From: Euonymus europaeus | Taxonomy: Eukaryota > Streptophyta > Magnoliopsida > Celastrales > Celastraceae | Assembly (NCBI GenBank): GCA_963580455.1 | Contig: OY756972.1 | Location: forward strand, 9,935,001 to 9,999,000 | Direction of reading: 5' to 3' | DNA: 64,000 nt | Shown here: piece by piece, positions 49,890-62,800 of the stretch | Position numbering within the stretch: position 1 is the stretch's first letter | How the letters are laid out: each line of letters opens with the position of its first letter | The notes under the pieces: generated by a model | Databases searched by the model: none | Seen by the model: the letters and a program-made list of their open reading frames with translations, nothing else | Told to the model about the DNA's origin: nothing | Position numbers and translations under genes: made by a program

Positions 49890-52800
49890 GAGTTGAGCAA
49901 CTTTGGACCATCAAAGTTGCTCGGTGTACAATTTTTATTGTTCTTATATGTCAAATTTTAAGAGTACAAGCTTCCTAGATTATTTTGATGCCAAAACACC
50001 AACTTTCTATGACAAATGGACGAAACCGTTAATAGCTCCTCCGAAGAGAGAGTTGAGCAACTTCGGAATATCAAAGTTGCTCTATGTACACTTTTTATTG
50101 TTCTTCTATGTAAAATTTTATTAATACAAGCTTCCAAGATTATTTCGATGCCAAAACACCAACTTTCTATGAAAAATGAACAAAACCGTTAAAAGCTCCT
50201 CCATAGAGAGAGTTGAGCAACTTCGGACCATCAAAGTTGCTCTATGTACACTTTTTATTGTTCTTCTATGTAAAATTTTATTAATACAAGCTTCCATGAT
50301 TATTTCGATTCCAAAACACCAACTTTCTACGACAAATGGATAAAACCTTTAAAAGCTCCACCATAGAGAGAGTTGAGCAACTTCGGACCATCAAAGTTAC
50401 TCGGTGTACAATTTTTATTGTTCTTATATGTCAAATTTTAAGAGTATAAGCTTCCTAGATTATTTCGATGCCAAAACACCAACTTTCTATGACAAATGGA
50501 CAAAACTTTTAAAAGCTCCTCCATAGAGAGAGTTGAGCAACTTCAGACTATCAAAGTTGCTCGGGATAAACTTTTTATTTTTCTTTTCTGTCAAATTTTG
50601 CTGGTATAAGCTTCCTAGATTATTTCGATGCCAAAACACCAACTTTCTATGACAAATGGACGAAACTTTTAAATGCTCCTCCATAGAGAGAGTTGAGCAA
50701 GTTCGGATCATCAAAGTTACTCTATGTACACTTTTTATTGTTCTTCTATGTCAAATTTTTTTAATACAAGCTTCCAAGATTATTTCGATTCCAAAACACC
50801 AACTTTCTATGATTAATAGATAAAACCGTTAAAAACTCCTCCATAGAGAGAGTTGAGCAACTTCGGACCATCAAAGTTGCTCGGTGTACAATTTTTATTG
50901 TTCTTATATGTCAAAATTTGAGAGTATAAGCTTCCTAGATTATTTCGATGCTAAAACAAGAACTTTCTATGACAAATGGACAAAACCGTTAAAAGCTCCT
51001 CTACAGTGGGAGTTGAGCAACTTCAGACCATCAAAGTTGCTCGGTTTACACTTTTTTTTGTTCTTATATATCAAATTTTATGAGTATAAGCTTCTTAGAT
51101 TATTTTGATGCCAAAACACCAACTTTCTATGACAAATGGACAAAACCATTAAAAGCTCCTCCATAGAGAGAGTTGAGCATCTTTGGACTACAAAAGTTGC
51201 TCGGGATAGACTTTTTATTGTTCTTTTATGTCAAATTTTACGAGTATAAGCTTCCTAGATTATTTCGATGACAAAACACCAACTTTCTATGAAAAATGAA
51301 CAAAACCGTTAAAAGCTCCTCCATAGAGAGAGTTGAGCAACTTCGGACCATCAAAGTTGCTCGGTGTACAATTTTTATCGTTCTTCTATGTCAAATTTTC
51401 TGAATATAAGCTTCGTAGATTATTTCGATGCCAAAACACCAACTTTCTATGACAAATTGACGAAACCGTTAGAAGTTCCTCCATAGAAAGAGTTGAGCAA
51501 CTTCGGAACATCAAAAGTTGCTCGGTATAGACATTTTATGTTTCTTCTATGTCAAATTTTCTGAATATAAGCTTCGTAGGTTATTTCGATGACAAAACAC
51601 CAACTTTCTATGACAAATGGATAAAACCGGTAAAAGCTCCTCCATAGAGAGAGTTGAGCAACTTCGGACCATCAAAGTTGCTCGGTGTATACTTTTTATT
51701 GTTCTTATATGTCAAATTTTATGAGTATAAGCTTCCTAGATTATTTCGATGCCAAAACACCAACTTTCCTTGACAAATGGACAAAACCGTTAAACGCTTC
51801 TCCATAGCAGAGTTGAGCAACTTCGGACCATCAAACTTGCTCGGTGTAAAATTTTTATTGTTTCTATATGTCAAATTTTACGAGTATAAGCTTCATCGAT
51901 TATTTCGATGCCAAAACACCAACTTTCTATGACAAATGGACGAAACCGTTAAAAGTTTCTCCATGGAAAAGTTGGGCAACTTCGGAACATCGAAGTTGCT
52001 CGGTGTACAATTTTTATCGTTCTTATATGTGAAATTTTTTGAATATAAGCTTCATGGATTATTTCGATGCCAAAACACTAACTTTCTATGACAAATGGAC
52101 GAAACCGTTTAAAGCTCCTCCATAGAGAGAGTTGAGCAACTTCGGACTTTCAAAGTTGCTCGGGATAGACTTTTTGTTGTTCTTCTATATCAAATTTTAC
52201 TTGTATAAGCTTCCTAGATTATTTCGATGCCAAAACACCAACTTTCTATGACAAATGGACAAAACCGTTAAAACATCCTCCATAGAGAGAGTTGAGCAAC
52301 TTTGAACCATCAAAGTTGCTCGGTGTACAATTTTTATTGTTCTTATATGTCAAATTTTAAGAGTACAAGCATCCTAGATTATTTTGATGCCAAAATACCA
52401 ACTTTCTATGACAAATGGACGAAACCGTTAATAGCTCCTCCGAAGAGAGAGTTGAGCAACTTCGGACTATCAAAGTTGCTCTATGTACACTTTTTATTGT
52501 TCTTCTACGTAAAATTTTATTGATACAAGCTTCCAAGATTATTTCGATTCCAAAACACCAACTTTCTATGACAAATGGATAAAACCTTTAAAAGCTCCAC
52601 CATAGAGAGAGTTGAGCAACTTCGGACCATCAAAGTTACTCGGTGTACAATTTTTATTGTTCTTATATGTCAAATTTTAAGAGTATAAGCTTCCTGGATT
52701 ATTTCGATGCCAAAACACCAACTTTCTATGACAAATGGACGAAACCGTTAATAGCTCCTCCATAGAGAGAGTTGAGCAACTTCGGACCATCAAAGTTGCC

Positions 52801-53569
52801 CTATGTACACTTTTTATTGTTCTTCTATGTAAAATTTTATTAATACAAGCTTCCAAGATTATTTCGATTCCAAAACACCAACTTTCTATGACAAATGGAT
52901 AAAACCGTTAAAAGCTCCTCCATAGAGAGAGTTAACCAACTTCGGACCATCAAAGTTGCTCGGTTTACACTTTTTTTTGTTCTTATATATCAAATTTTAT
53001 GAGTATAAGCTTTTTAGATTATTTTGATGCCAAAACACCAACTTTCTATGACAAATGGACAAAACCATTAAAAGCTCCTCCATAGAGAGATTTGAGCAAC
53101 TTTGTACTACAAAAGTTGCTCGGGATTGACTTTTTATTGTTCTTTTATGTCAAATTTTACTAGTATAAGCTTCCTATATTATTTCGATGACAAAACACCA
53201 ACTTTCTATGAAAAATGAAAAAAACCGTTAAAAGCTCCTCCATAGAGAGATTTGAGCAACTTCGGACCATCAAAGTTGCTCGGTGTACAATTTTTATTGT
53301 TCTTCTATGTCAAATTTTCTGAATATAAGCTTCGTAGATTATTTCGATGCCAAAACACCAACTTTCTATGACAAATTGACGAAACCGTTAAAAGCTCCTC
53401 CATAGAGAGAGTTGAGCAACTTCGGACCATCAAAAGTTGCTCGGGATAGACATTTTATGTTTCTTCTATGTCAAATTTTCTGAATATAAGCTTTGTAGGT
53501 TATTTCGATGCCAAAACACCAACTTTCTATGACAACTGGATAAAACCGGTAAAAGCTCCTCCATAGAGA
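49890..53569 (+). repeat. HOR fillers between P copies 4-5 and 5-6
   Basis: Apart from the P cassette at 51651-52288 this holds ordinary monomers of the second set: AACTTTGGACC/AGAGTACAAGC, GCTCTATGTACAC with GTAAAATTTTATTAATAC, GTTACTCGGTGTAC, GGTTTACAC, GATGACAAAACACC, AAATTGACG and CATTTTATGTTTCTTC types. Filler 4-5 still has m2-like and TTACTCTATG monomers (50.5-50.8 kb); filler 5-6 does not. m13 is absent from both. GTTGCCCTATG near 52797 is a marker that recurs at 54.7 and 57.9 kb. No genes. Confidence 0.78.
51651..52288 (+). repeat. P cassette, copy 5
   Basis: P1-P4, 2399 bp (15 monomers) after copy 4. P2 has TTAAACGCTTC before it and GGTGTAAAATTTTT. P3 has TATGTGAAATTTTTTG and TTCATGGATT, shared with copies 6 and 7. 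P4 keeps CTCCATAGAG where the others have CTCCTTAGAG. Confidence 0.85.
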
Positions 53570-56500
53570 GAGTTGAGCAACTTCGGACCATCAAAGTTGC
53601 TCGGTGTATACTTTTTATTGTTCTAATATGTCAAATTTTATGAGTATAAGCTTCCTAGATTATTTCGATGCCAAAACACCAACTTTCCTTGACAAATGGA
53701 CAAAACCGTTAAAGGCTTCTCCATAGCAGAGTTAAGCAACTTCGGACCATCAAAACTTGCTCGGTGTACAATTTTTATTGTTCCTATATGTCAAATTTTA
53801 CGAGTATAAGCTTCATCGATTATTTCGATGCCAAAACACCAACTTTCTATGACAAATGTACGAAACCGTTAAAAGTTTCTCCATGGAAAAGTTGGGCAAC
53901 TTCGGAACATCGAAGTTGCTCGGTGTACAATTTTTATCGTTCTTGTATGTGAAATTTTTTGAATATAAGCTTCATGGATTATTTCGATACCAAAACACTA
54001 ACTTTCTATGACAAATGGAAGAAACCGTTTAAAGCTCCTCCTTAGAGAGACTAAAGCAACTTCGGACTTTCAAAGTTGCTCGGGATAGACTTTTTGTTGT
54101 TCTTCTCTGTCAAATTTTACTTGTATAAGCTTCCTAGATTATTTCGATGCCAAAACACCAACTTTCTTTGACAAATGGACAAAACCGTTAAAAGCTCCTT
54201 CATAGAGAGAGTTGAGCAACTTTGGACCATCAAAGTTGCTCGGTGTACATTTTTTATTGTTCTTATATGTCAAATTTTAAGAGTACAAGCTTCCTAGATT
54301 ATTTTGATGCCAAAACACCAACTTTCTATGACAAATGGACGAAACCGTTAATAGCTCCTCCGAAGAGAGAGTTGAGCAACTTCGGAATATCAAAGTTGCT
54401 CTATGTACACTTTTTATTGTTCTTCTATGTAAAATTTTATTAATACAAGCTTCCAAGATTATTTCGATTCCAAAACACCAACTTTCTATGACAAATGGAT
54501 AAAATCTTTAAAAGCTCCACCATAGAGAGAGTTGAGCAACTTCGGACCATCAAAGTTACTCGGTGTACAATTTTTATTGTTCTTATATGTCAAATTTTAA
54601 GAGTATAAGCTTCCTGGATTATTTCGATGCCAAAACACAAACTTTCTATGACAAATGGACGAAACCGCTAATAGCTCCTCCATAGAGAGAGTTAAGCAAC
54701 ATCGGACCATCAAAGTTGCCCTATGTACACTTTTTATTGTTCTTATATGTAAAATTTTATTAATACAAGCTTCCAAGATTATTTCGATTCCAAAACACCA
54801 ACCTTCTATGACAAATGGATAAAACCGTTAAAGCTCCTCCATAGAGAGAGTTGAGCAACTTCGGAACATCAAAGTTGCTCGGTGTACAATTTTTATTGTT
54901 CTTATATGTCAAATTTTACGAGTATAAGCTTCCTAGATTATTTCGATGCGAAAACACCAACTTTCCATGACAAATGGACAAAACCGTTAAAAGCTCCTCC
55001 ATAGAGAGAGTTGAGCAACTTCGGACCATCAAAGTTGCTCTGTGTACAATTTTTATTGTTCTTATATGTCAACTTTTACGAGTATAGGCTTCATATATTA
55101 TTTCGATGCCAAAACACCAACTTTCTATGACAAATGGACGAAACCGTTAAAAGCTCCTACATAGAGAAAGTTGAGCAACTTCGGACTACCAAAGCTGCTC
55201 GGGATAGACTTTGTATTTTTCTTCTATGTCAAATTTTACGAGAATAAGCTTCCTAGATTATTTCGATGCCAAAACACCAATTTTCTATGAAAAATGGACG
55301 AAACCGTTAAAAGCTCCTCCATAGATAGAGTTGAGCAACTTCGGACAATCAAAGTTGCTCGGTGTACACTTTTTATTCTTCTTATATGTCAAATTTTATG
55401 AGTATAAGCTTCATAGATTATTTCGATGACAAAACACCAACTTTCTATGACAAATGGACAAAACCGTTAAAAGCTCCTCCATAGAGAGAGTTGAGCAACT
55501 TCGGACAATCAAAGTTTCTCGGTGTACACTTTTTATTGTTCTTATAAGTCAAATTTTATGAGTATAAGCTTCATAGATTATTTCGATGCCAAAACACCAA
55601 CTTTCTATGACAAATGGACAAAACCGTTAAAAGCTCCTCCATAAAGAGAGTTGAGCAACTTCGAACAATTAAAGTTTCTCGGTGTACACTTTTTATTGTT
55701 CTTATAAGTCAAATTTTATGAGTATAAGCTTCGTAGATTATTTCGATGCCAAGACACCAACTTTCCATGACAAATGGACAAAATCGTTAAAAGCTCCTCC
55801 ATAGAGAGAGTTGAGCAACTTCGGACCATCAAAGTTGCTCTATGTTCACTTTTTATTGTTCTTCTATGTAAAATTTTATTAATACAGGCTTCCAAGATTA
55901 TTTCGATTCCAAAACACCAACTTTCTATGACAAATGGATAAAACCGTTAAAAGCTCCTCCATAGAGCGAGTTGAGCAACTTCGAACCATCAAAGTTGCTC
56001 GGTGTAAAATTTTTATTGTTCTTATATGTCAAATTTTACGGGTATAAGCTTCCTAGATTATTTCGATGCCAAAACACCAACTTTCTATGACAAATGGACA
56101 AAACCGTTAAAACCTCCTCCATAGAGAGAGTTGAGCAACTTCAGACAATCGAAGTTGCTCGGTGTACACTTTTTATTGTTCTTATATGTTAAATTTTATG
56201 AGTATAAGCTTCATAGATTATTTCGATGCGAAAACACCAACTTTCTACGACAAATGGACAAAACCGTTAAAAGCTCCTCCATAGAGAGTTGAGCAACTTC
56301 GGACCATCAAAGTTGCTCAATGTACAATTTTTATTGTTCTTATATGTCAAATTTTACGAGTATAAGCTTCGTACATTATTTCGATGCCAAAACACCAACT
56401 TTCTATGACAAATGGACAAAACCGTTAAAAGCTCCTCCATAGAGAGAGTTGAGCAACTTCGGACCATCAAAGTTGCTCGGTGTACAATTTTTATTGTTCT

Positions 56501-56695
56501 TGTATGTCAAATTTTACGAGTATAAGCTTAATAAAATATTTTGATGCCAAAACACCAACTTTCTATGACAAATAGACAAAACCGTTAAAAGCTCCTCCAT
56601 AGAGAGAGTTGAGCAACTTCGGACAATCAAAGTTGCTCGGTGTACACTTTTTATTCTTCTTATATGTCAAATTTTATGAGTATAAGCTTCATAGA
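53500..56695 (+). repeat. 3196-bp tandem duplication, unit 1 (20 monomers)
   Basis: Twenty monomers, 4 bp short of 3200. The indels account for this: P2 and P3 each lack one base, P2 has one extra A, TTAAAGCTCC near 54829 lacks one, and CCATAGAGTTG near 56279 lacks two. The right half (54.8-56.7 kb) introduces a third set of subtypes: GGACAATCAAAG, AAGTTTCTCGG, TTATTCTTCTT, CTACCAAAGCTGCTC with TTTGTATTTTTC, and TATAAGTCAAATTTT. Confidence 0.92.
53570..54208 (+). repeat. P cassette, copy 6
   Basis: P1-P4, 1919 bp (12 monomers) after copy 5. P2 gained a base (CATCAAAACTTGC). P4 starts GAGACTAAAGCAAC. It lies inside unit 1 of the 3196-bp tandem duplication. Confidence 0.85.
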
Positions 56696-59600
56696 TTATT
56701 TCGATGCCAAAACACCAACTTTTTATGACAACTGGATAAAACCGGTAAAAGCTCCTCCATAGAGAGAGTTGAGCAACTTCGGACCATCAAAGTTGCTCGG
56801 TGTATACTTTTTATTGTTCTAATATGTCAAATTTTATGAGTATAAGCTTCCTAGATTATTTCGATGCCAAAACACCAACTTTCCTTGACAAATGGACAAA
56901 ACCGTTAAAGGCTTCTCCATAGCAGAGTTAAGCAACTTCGGACCATCAAAACTTGCTCGGTGTACAATTTTTATTGTTCCTATATGTCAAATTTTACGAG
57001 TATAAGCTTCATCGATTATTTCGATGCCAAAACACCAACTTTCTATGACAAATGTACGAAACCGTTAAAAGTTTCTCCATGGAAAAGTTGGGCAACTTCG
57101 GAACATCGAAGTTGCTCGGTGTACAATTTTTATCGTTCTTGTATGTGAAATTTTTTGAATATAAGCTTCATGGATTATTTCGATACCAAAACACTAACTT
57201 TCTATGACAAATGGAAGAAACCGTTTAAAGCTCCTCCTTAGAGAGACTAAAGCAACTTCGGACTTTCAAAGTTGCTCGGGATAGACTTTTTGTTGTTCTT
57301 CTCTGTCAAATTTTACTTGTATAAGCTTCCTAGATTATTTCGATGCCAAAACACCAACTTTCTTTGACAAATGGACAAAACCGTTAAAAGCTCCTTCATA
57401 GAGAGAGTTGAGCAACTTTGGACCATCAAAGTTGCTCGGTGTACATTTTTTATTGTTCTTATATGTCAAATTTTAAGAGTACAAGCTTCCTAGATTATTT
57501 TGATGCCAAAACACCAACTTTCTATGACAAATGGACGAAACCGTTAATAGCTCCTCCGAAGAGAGAGTTGAGCAACTTCGGAATATCAAAGTTGCTCTAT
57601 GTACACTTTTTATTGTTCTTCTATGTAAAATTTTATTAATACAAGCTTCCAAGATTATTTCGATTCCAAAACACCAACTTTCTATGACAAATGGATAAAA
57701 TCTTTAAAAGCTCCACCATAGAGAGAGTTGAGCAACTTCGGACCATCAAAGTTACTCGGTGTACAATTTTTATTGTTCTTATATGTCAAATTTTAAGAGT
57801 ATAAGCTTCCTGGATTATTTCGATGCCAAAACACAAACTTTCTATGACAAATGGACGAAACCGCTAATAGCTCCTCCATAGAGAGAGTTAAGCAACATCG
57901 GACCATCAAAGTTGCCCTATGTACACTTTTTATTGTTCTTATATGTAAAATTTTATTAATACAAGCTTCCAAGATTATTTCGATTCCAAAACACCAACCT
58001 TCTATGACAAATGGATAAAACCGTTAAAGCTCCTCCATAGAGAGAGTTGAGCAACTTCGGAACATCAAAGTTGCTCGGTGTACAATTTTTATTGTTCTTA
58101 TATGTCAAATTTTACGAGTATAAGCTTCCTAGATTATTTCGATGCGAAAACACCAACTTTCCATGACAAATGGACAAAACCGTTAAAAGCTCCTCCATAG
58201 AGAGAGTTGAGCAACTTCGGACCATCAAAGTTGCTCTGTGTACAATTTTTATTGTTCTTATATGTCAACTTTTACGAGTATAGGCTTCATATATTATTTC
58301 GATGACAAAACACCAACTTTCTATGACAAATGGACGAAACCGTTAAAAGCTCCTACATAGAGAAAGTTGAGCAACTTCGGACTACCAAAGCTGCTCGGGA
58401 TAGACTTTGTATTTTTCTTCTATGTCAAATTTTACGAGAATAAGCTTCCTAGATTATTTCGATGCCAAAACACCAATTTTCTATGAAAAATGGACGAAAC
58501 CGTTAAAAGCTCCTCCATAGATAGAGTTGAGCAACTTCGGACAATCAAAGTTGCTCGGTGTACACTTTTTATTCTTCTTATATGTCAAATTTTATGAGTA
58601 TAAGCTTCATAGATTATTTCGATGACAAAACACCAACTTTCTATGACAAATGGACAAAACCGTTAAAAGCTCCTCCATAGAGAGAGTTGAGCAACTTCGG
58701 ACAATCAAAGTTTCTCGGTGTACACTTTTTATTGTTCTTATAAGTCAAATTTTATGAGTATAAGCTTCATAGATTATTTCGATGCCAAAACACCAACTTT
58801 CTATGACAAATGGACAAAACCGTTAAAAGCTCCTCCATAAAGAGAGTTGAGCAACTTCGAACAATTAAAGTTTCTCGGTGTACACTTTTTATTGTTCTTA
58901 TAAGTCAAATTTTATGAGTATAAGCTTCGTAGATTATTTCGATGCCAAGACACCAACTTTCCATGACAAATGGACAAAATCGTTAAAAGCTCCTCCATAG
59001 AGAGAGTTGAGCAACTTCGGACCATCAAAGTTGCTCTATGTTCACTTTTTATTGTTCTTCTATGTAAAATTTTATTAATACAGGCTTCCAAGATTATTTC
59101 GATTCCAAAACACCAACTTTCTATGACAAATGGATAAAACCGTTAAAAGCTCCTCCATAGAGCGAGTTGAGCAACTTCGAACCATCAAAGTTGCTCGGTG
59201 TAAAATTTTTATTGTTCTTATATGTCAAATTTTACGGGTATAAGCTTCCTAGATTATTTCGATGCCAAAACACCAACTTTCTATGACAAATGGACAAAAC
59301 CGTTAAAACCTCCTCCATAGAGAGAGTTGAGCAACTTCAGACAATCGAAGTTGCTCGGTGTACACTTTTTATTGTTCTTATATGTTAAATTTTATGAGTA
59401 TAAGCTTCATAGATTATTTCGATGCGAAAACACCAACTTTCTACGACAAATGGACAAAACCGTTAAAAGCTCCTCCATAGAGAGTTGAGCAACTTCGGAC
59501 CATCAAAGTTGCTCAATGTACAATTTTTATTGTTCTTATATGTCAAATTTTACGAGTATAAGCTTCGTACATTATTTCGATGCCAAAACACCAACTTTCT

Positions 59601-59891
59601 ATGACAAATGGACAAAACCGTTAAAAGCTCCTCCATAGAGAGAGTTGAGCAACTTCGGACCATCAAAGTTGCTCGGTGTACAATTTTTATTGTTCTTGTA
59701 TGTCAAATTTTACGAGTATAAGCTTAATAAAATATTTTGATGCCAAAACACCAACTTTCTATGACAAATAGACAAAACCGTTAAAAGCTCCTCCATAGAG
59801 AGAGTTGAGCAACTTCGGACAATCAAAGTTGCTCGGTGTACACTTTTTATTCTTCTTATATGTCAAATTTTATGAGTATAAGCTTCATAGA
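56696..59891 (+). repeat. 3196-bp tandem duplication, unit 2 (20 monomers)
   Basis: Matches unit 1 base for base over the stretches compared, with every rare indel repeated. I noticed one internal substitution, C at 55109 versus A at 58305, and one at the boundary (C at 53527 versus T at 56723). Left of 53500 and right of about 59930 the copies no longer match. Confidence 0.92.
56766..57404 (+). repeat. P cassette, copy 7
   Basis: P1-P4, 3196 bp after copy 6 and apparently identical to it, as expected for unit 2 of the 3196-bp duplication. This is the last P cassette in the window. Confidence 0.85.
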
Positions 59892-62800
59892 TTATTTCGA
59901 TGCCAAAACACCAACTTTCTATGACAAATGGACAAAACCGTTAAAAGCTCTTCCATAGAGAGAGTTGAGCAACTTCAGACCATCAAAGTTGCTCGGTGTA
60001 CACTTTTTATTGTTCTTATAAGTCAAATTTTATAAGTATAAGCTTCATAGATTATTTTGATGCCAAAACACCAGCTTTCTATGAGAAATGGACAAAATCG
60101 TTAAAAGCTCCTCCATAGAGAGAGTTGAGCAACTTCGGACCATCAAAGTTGCTCTAACTTCACTTTTTATTGTTCTTCTATATAAAATTTTATTAATACA
60201 GGCTTCCAAGATTATTTGGATTCCAAAACACCAACTTTCTATGACAAATGGATAAAACCGTTAAAAGCTCCTCCATAGAGAGAGTTGAGCAACTTCGGAC
60301 CATCAAAGTTGCTCGGTGTATAATTTTTATTTTTTCTTATATGTCAAATTTTAAGAGTATAAGCTTCGTAGATTATTTCGATGCCAAAACACCAACTTTC
60401 TACGACAAATGGACAAAAACGTTAAAAGCTCCTCCATAGAGAGAGTTGAGAAACTTCGGACCATCAAAGTTGCTCGGTGTACAATTTTTATTGTTCTCAT
60501 ATGTCAAATTTAACGAGTATAAGCTTCCTAGATTATTTCGATGCCAAAACACCAACTTTCCGTGACAAATGGACAAAACCGTTAAAAGCTCCTTCATAGA
60601 GAGAGTTGAGCAACTTCGGACCATGAAAGTTGCTCGTTGTACAATTTTTATTGTTCTTGTATGTCAAATTTTACGAGTATAAGCTTCATAAATTATTTCG
60701 ATGCGGAAACACCAACTTTCTATGACAAATGGACGAAACCGTTAAAAGCTCCTCCATAGAGAAAGTTGAGCAACTTCGGACTACCAAAGTTGCTCGGGAT
60801 AGACTTTTTATTGTCTTCTATGTCAAATTTTACGAGAATAAGTTTCCTAGATTATTTCGATGCCAAAACACCAACTTTCTATGAAAAATGGACGAAATCG
60901 TTAAAAGCTCCTCCATAGAGAGAGTTGAGCAACTCCGGACAATCAAAGTTGCTCGGTGTACACTTTTTATTCTTCTGATATGTCAAATTTTATGAGTATA
61001 AGCTTCATAGATTATTTCGATGCCAAAACACCAACATTCTATGACAAATGGACAAAACCGTTAAAAACTCCTCCATAGAGAGAGTTGACCATCCTCGGAC
61101 CATCAATGTTGCTCTATGTACAATTTTTATTGTTCTTCTATGTAAAATTTTATTAATACAAGCTTCTTAGATTATTTCGATTCCAAAACACCAACTTTCT
61201 ATGACAAATGGATTAACCGTTAAAAGCCCCTCCATAGAGAGAGTTGAGCAACTTCGGACCATCAAAGTTGCTCGGTGTACAATTTTTATTTTTCTTATAT
61301 GTCAAATTTTAAGAGTATAAGCTTCCTAGATTATTTCGATGCGAAAACACCAACTTTCTACGACAAATGGACAAAACCGTTAAAAGCTCCTCCATAGAGA
61401 GAGTTGAGAAACTTCGGACCATCAAAGTTGCTCGGTGTACAATTTTTATTGTTCTCATATGTCAAATTTTACGAGTATAAGCTTTCTAGATTTTTTCGAT
61501 GCCAAAACACCAACTTTCCATGACAAATGGAGAAAACCACTAAAAGCTCTTCCATAGAGAGAGTTGAGCAACTTCGGACCATCAAAGTTGCTCGGTGTAC
61601 AATTTTTATTGTTCTTATATGTCAATTTTTATGTGTATAAGCTTCATAAATTATTTCGATGCCAAAACACCAGCTTTCCATGACAAATGGACAAAACCGT
61701 TAAAAGCTCCTCCATAGAGAGAGTTGAGCAACTTCGGACCATCAAAGTTGCTCTATGTACAATTTTTATTGTTCTTATGTGTCAACTTTTACGAGTATAA
61801 GCATCATATATTATTTCGATGCCGAAACACCAACTTTCTATGACAAATGGACGAAACCGTTAAAAGCACCTCCATAGAGAAAGTTGAGCAACTTCGGACT
61901 ACCAAAGCTGCTCGGGATAGACTTTGTATTTTTCTTCTATGTCAAATTTTACGAGAATAAGCTTCCTAGATTATTTCGATGCCAAAACACTAACTTTCTA
62001 TGAAAAATGGACGAAACCGTTAAAAGCTCCTCCATAGATAGAGTTGAGCAACTTCGGACAATCAAAGTTGCTCGGTGTACAGTTTTTATTCTTCTTATAT
62101 GTCAAATTTTATGAGTATAAGCTTCATAGATTATTTCGATCGCAAAACACCATTTTTGTATGACAAATGGATAAAACCGTTAAAAGCTCGTCCATAGAGA
62201 GAGTTCAGCAACTTCGGACAATCAAAGTTGCTCGGTCTACACTTTTTATTCTTCTTATATGTCAAATTTTATGAGTATAAGCATCATAGATTATTTCGAT
62301 GCCAAAACACCAACTTTATATGACAAATGAACAAAACCATTAAAAGCTCCTCCATAGAGAGAGTTGAGCAACTTCGGACAATCAAAGTTGCTCGGTGTAG
62401 ACTTTTTATTGTTCTTATAAGTCAAATTTTACGAGTATAAGTTTCATAGATTATTTCGATGCCAAAACACCAACTTTCTATGACAAATGGACAAAATCGT
62501 TAAAAGCTCCTCCATAGAGAGAGTTGAGCAACTTCGGACCATCAAAGTTGCTCTATGTTCACTTTTTATTGTTCTTCTATGTAAAATTTTATTAATACAG
62601 GCTTCCAAGATTATTTCGATTCCAAAACACCAACTTTCTATGAAAAATGGATAAAACCGTTAAAAGCTCCTCCATAGAGAGAGTTGAGCAACTTCGGACC
62701 ATCAAAGTTGCTCGGTGTATAATTTTTATTTTTTCTTATATGTCAAATTTTAAGAGTATAAGCTTCGTAGATTATTTCGATGCCAAAACAACAACTTTCT

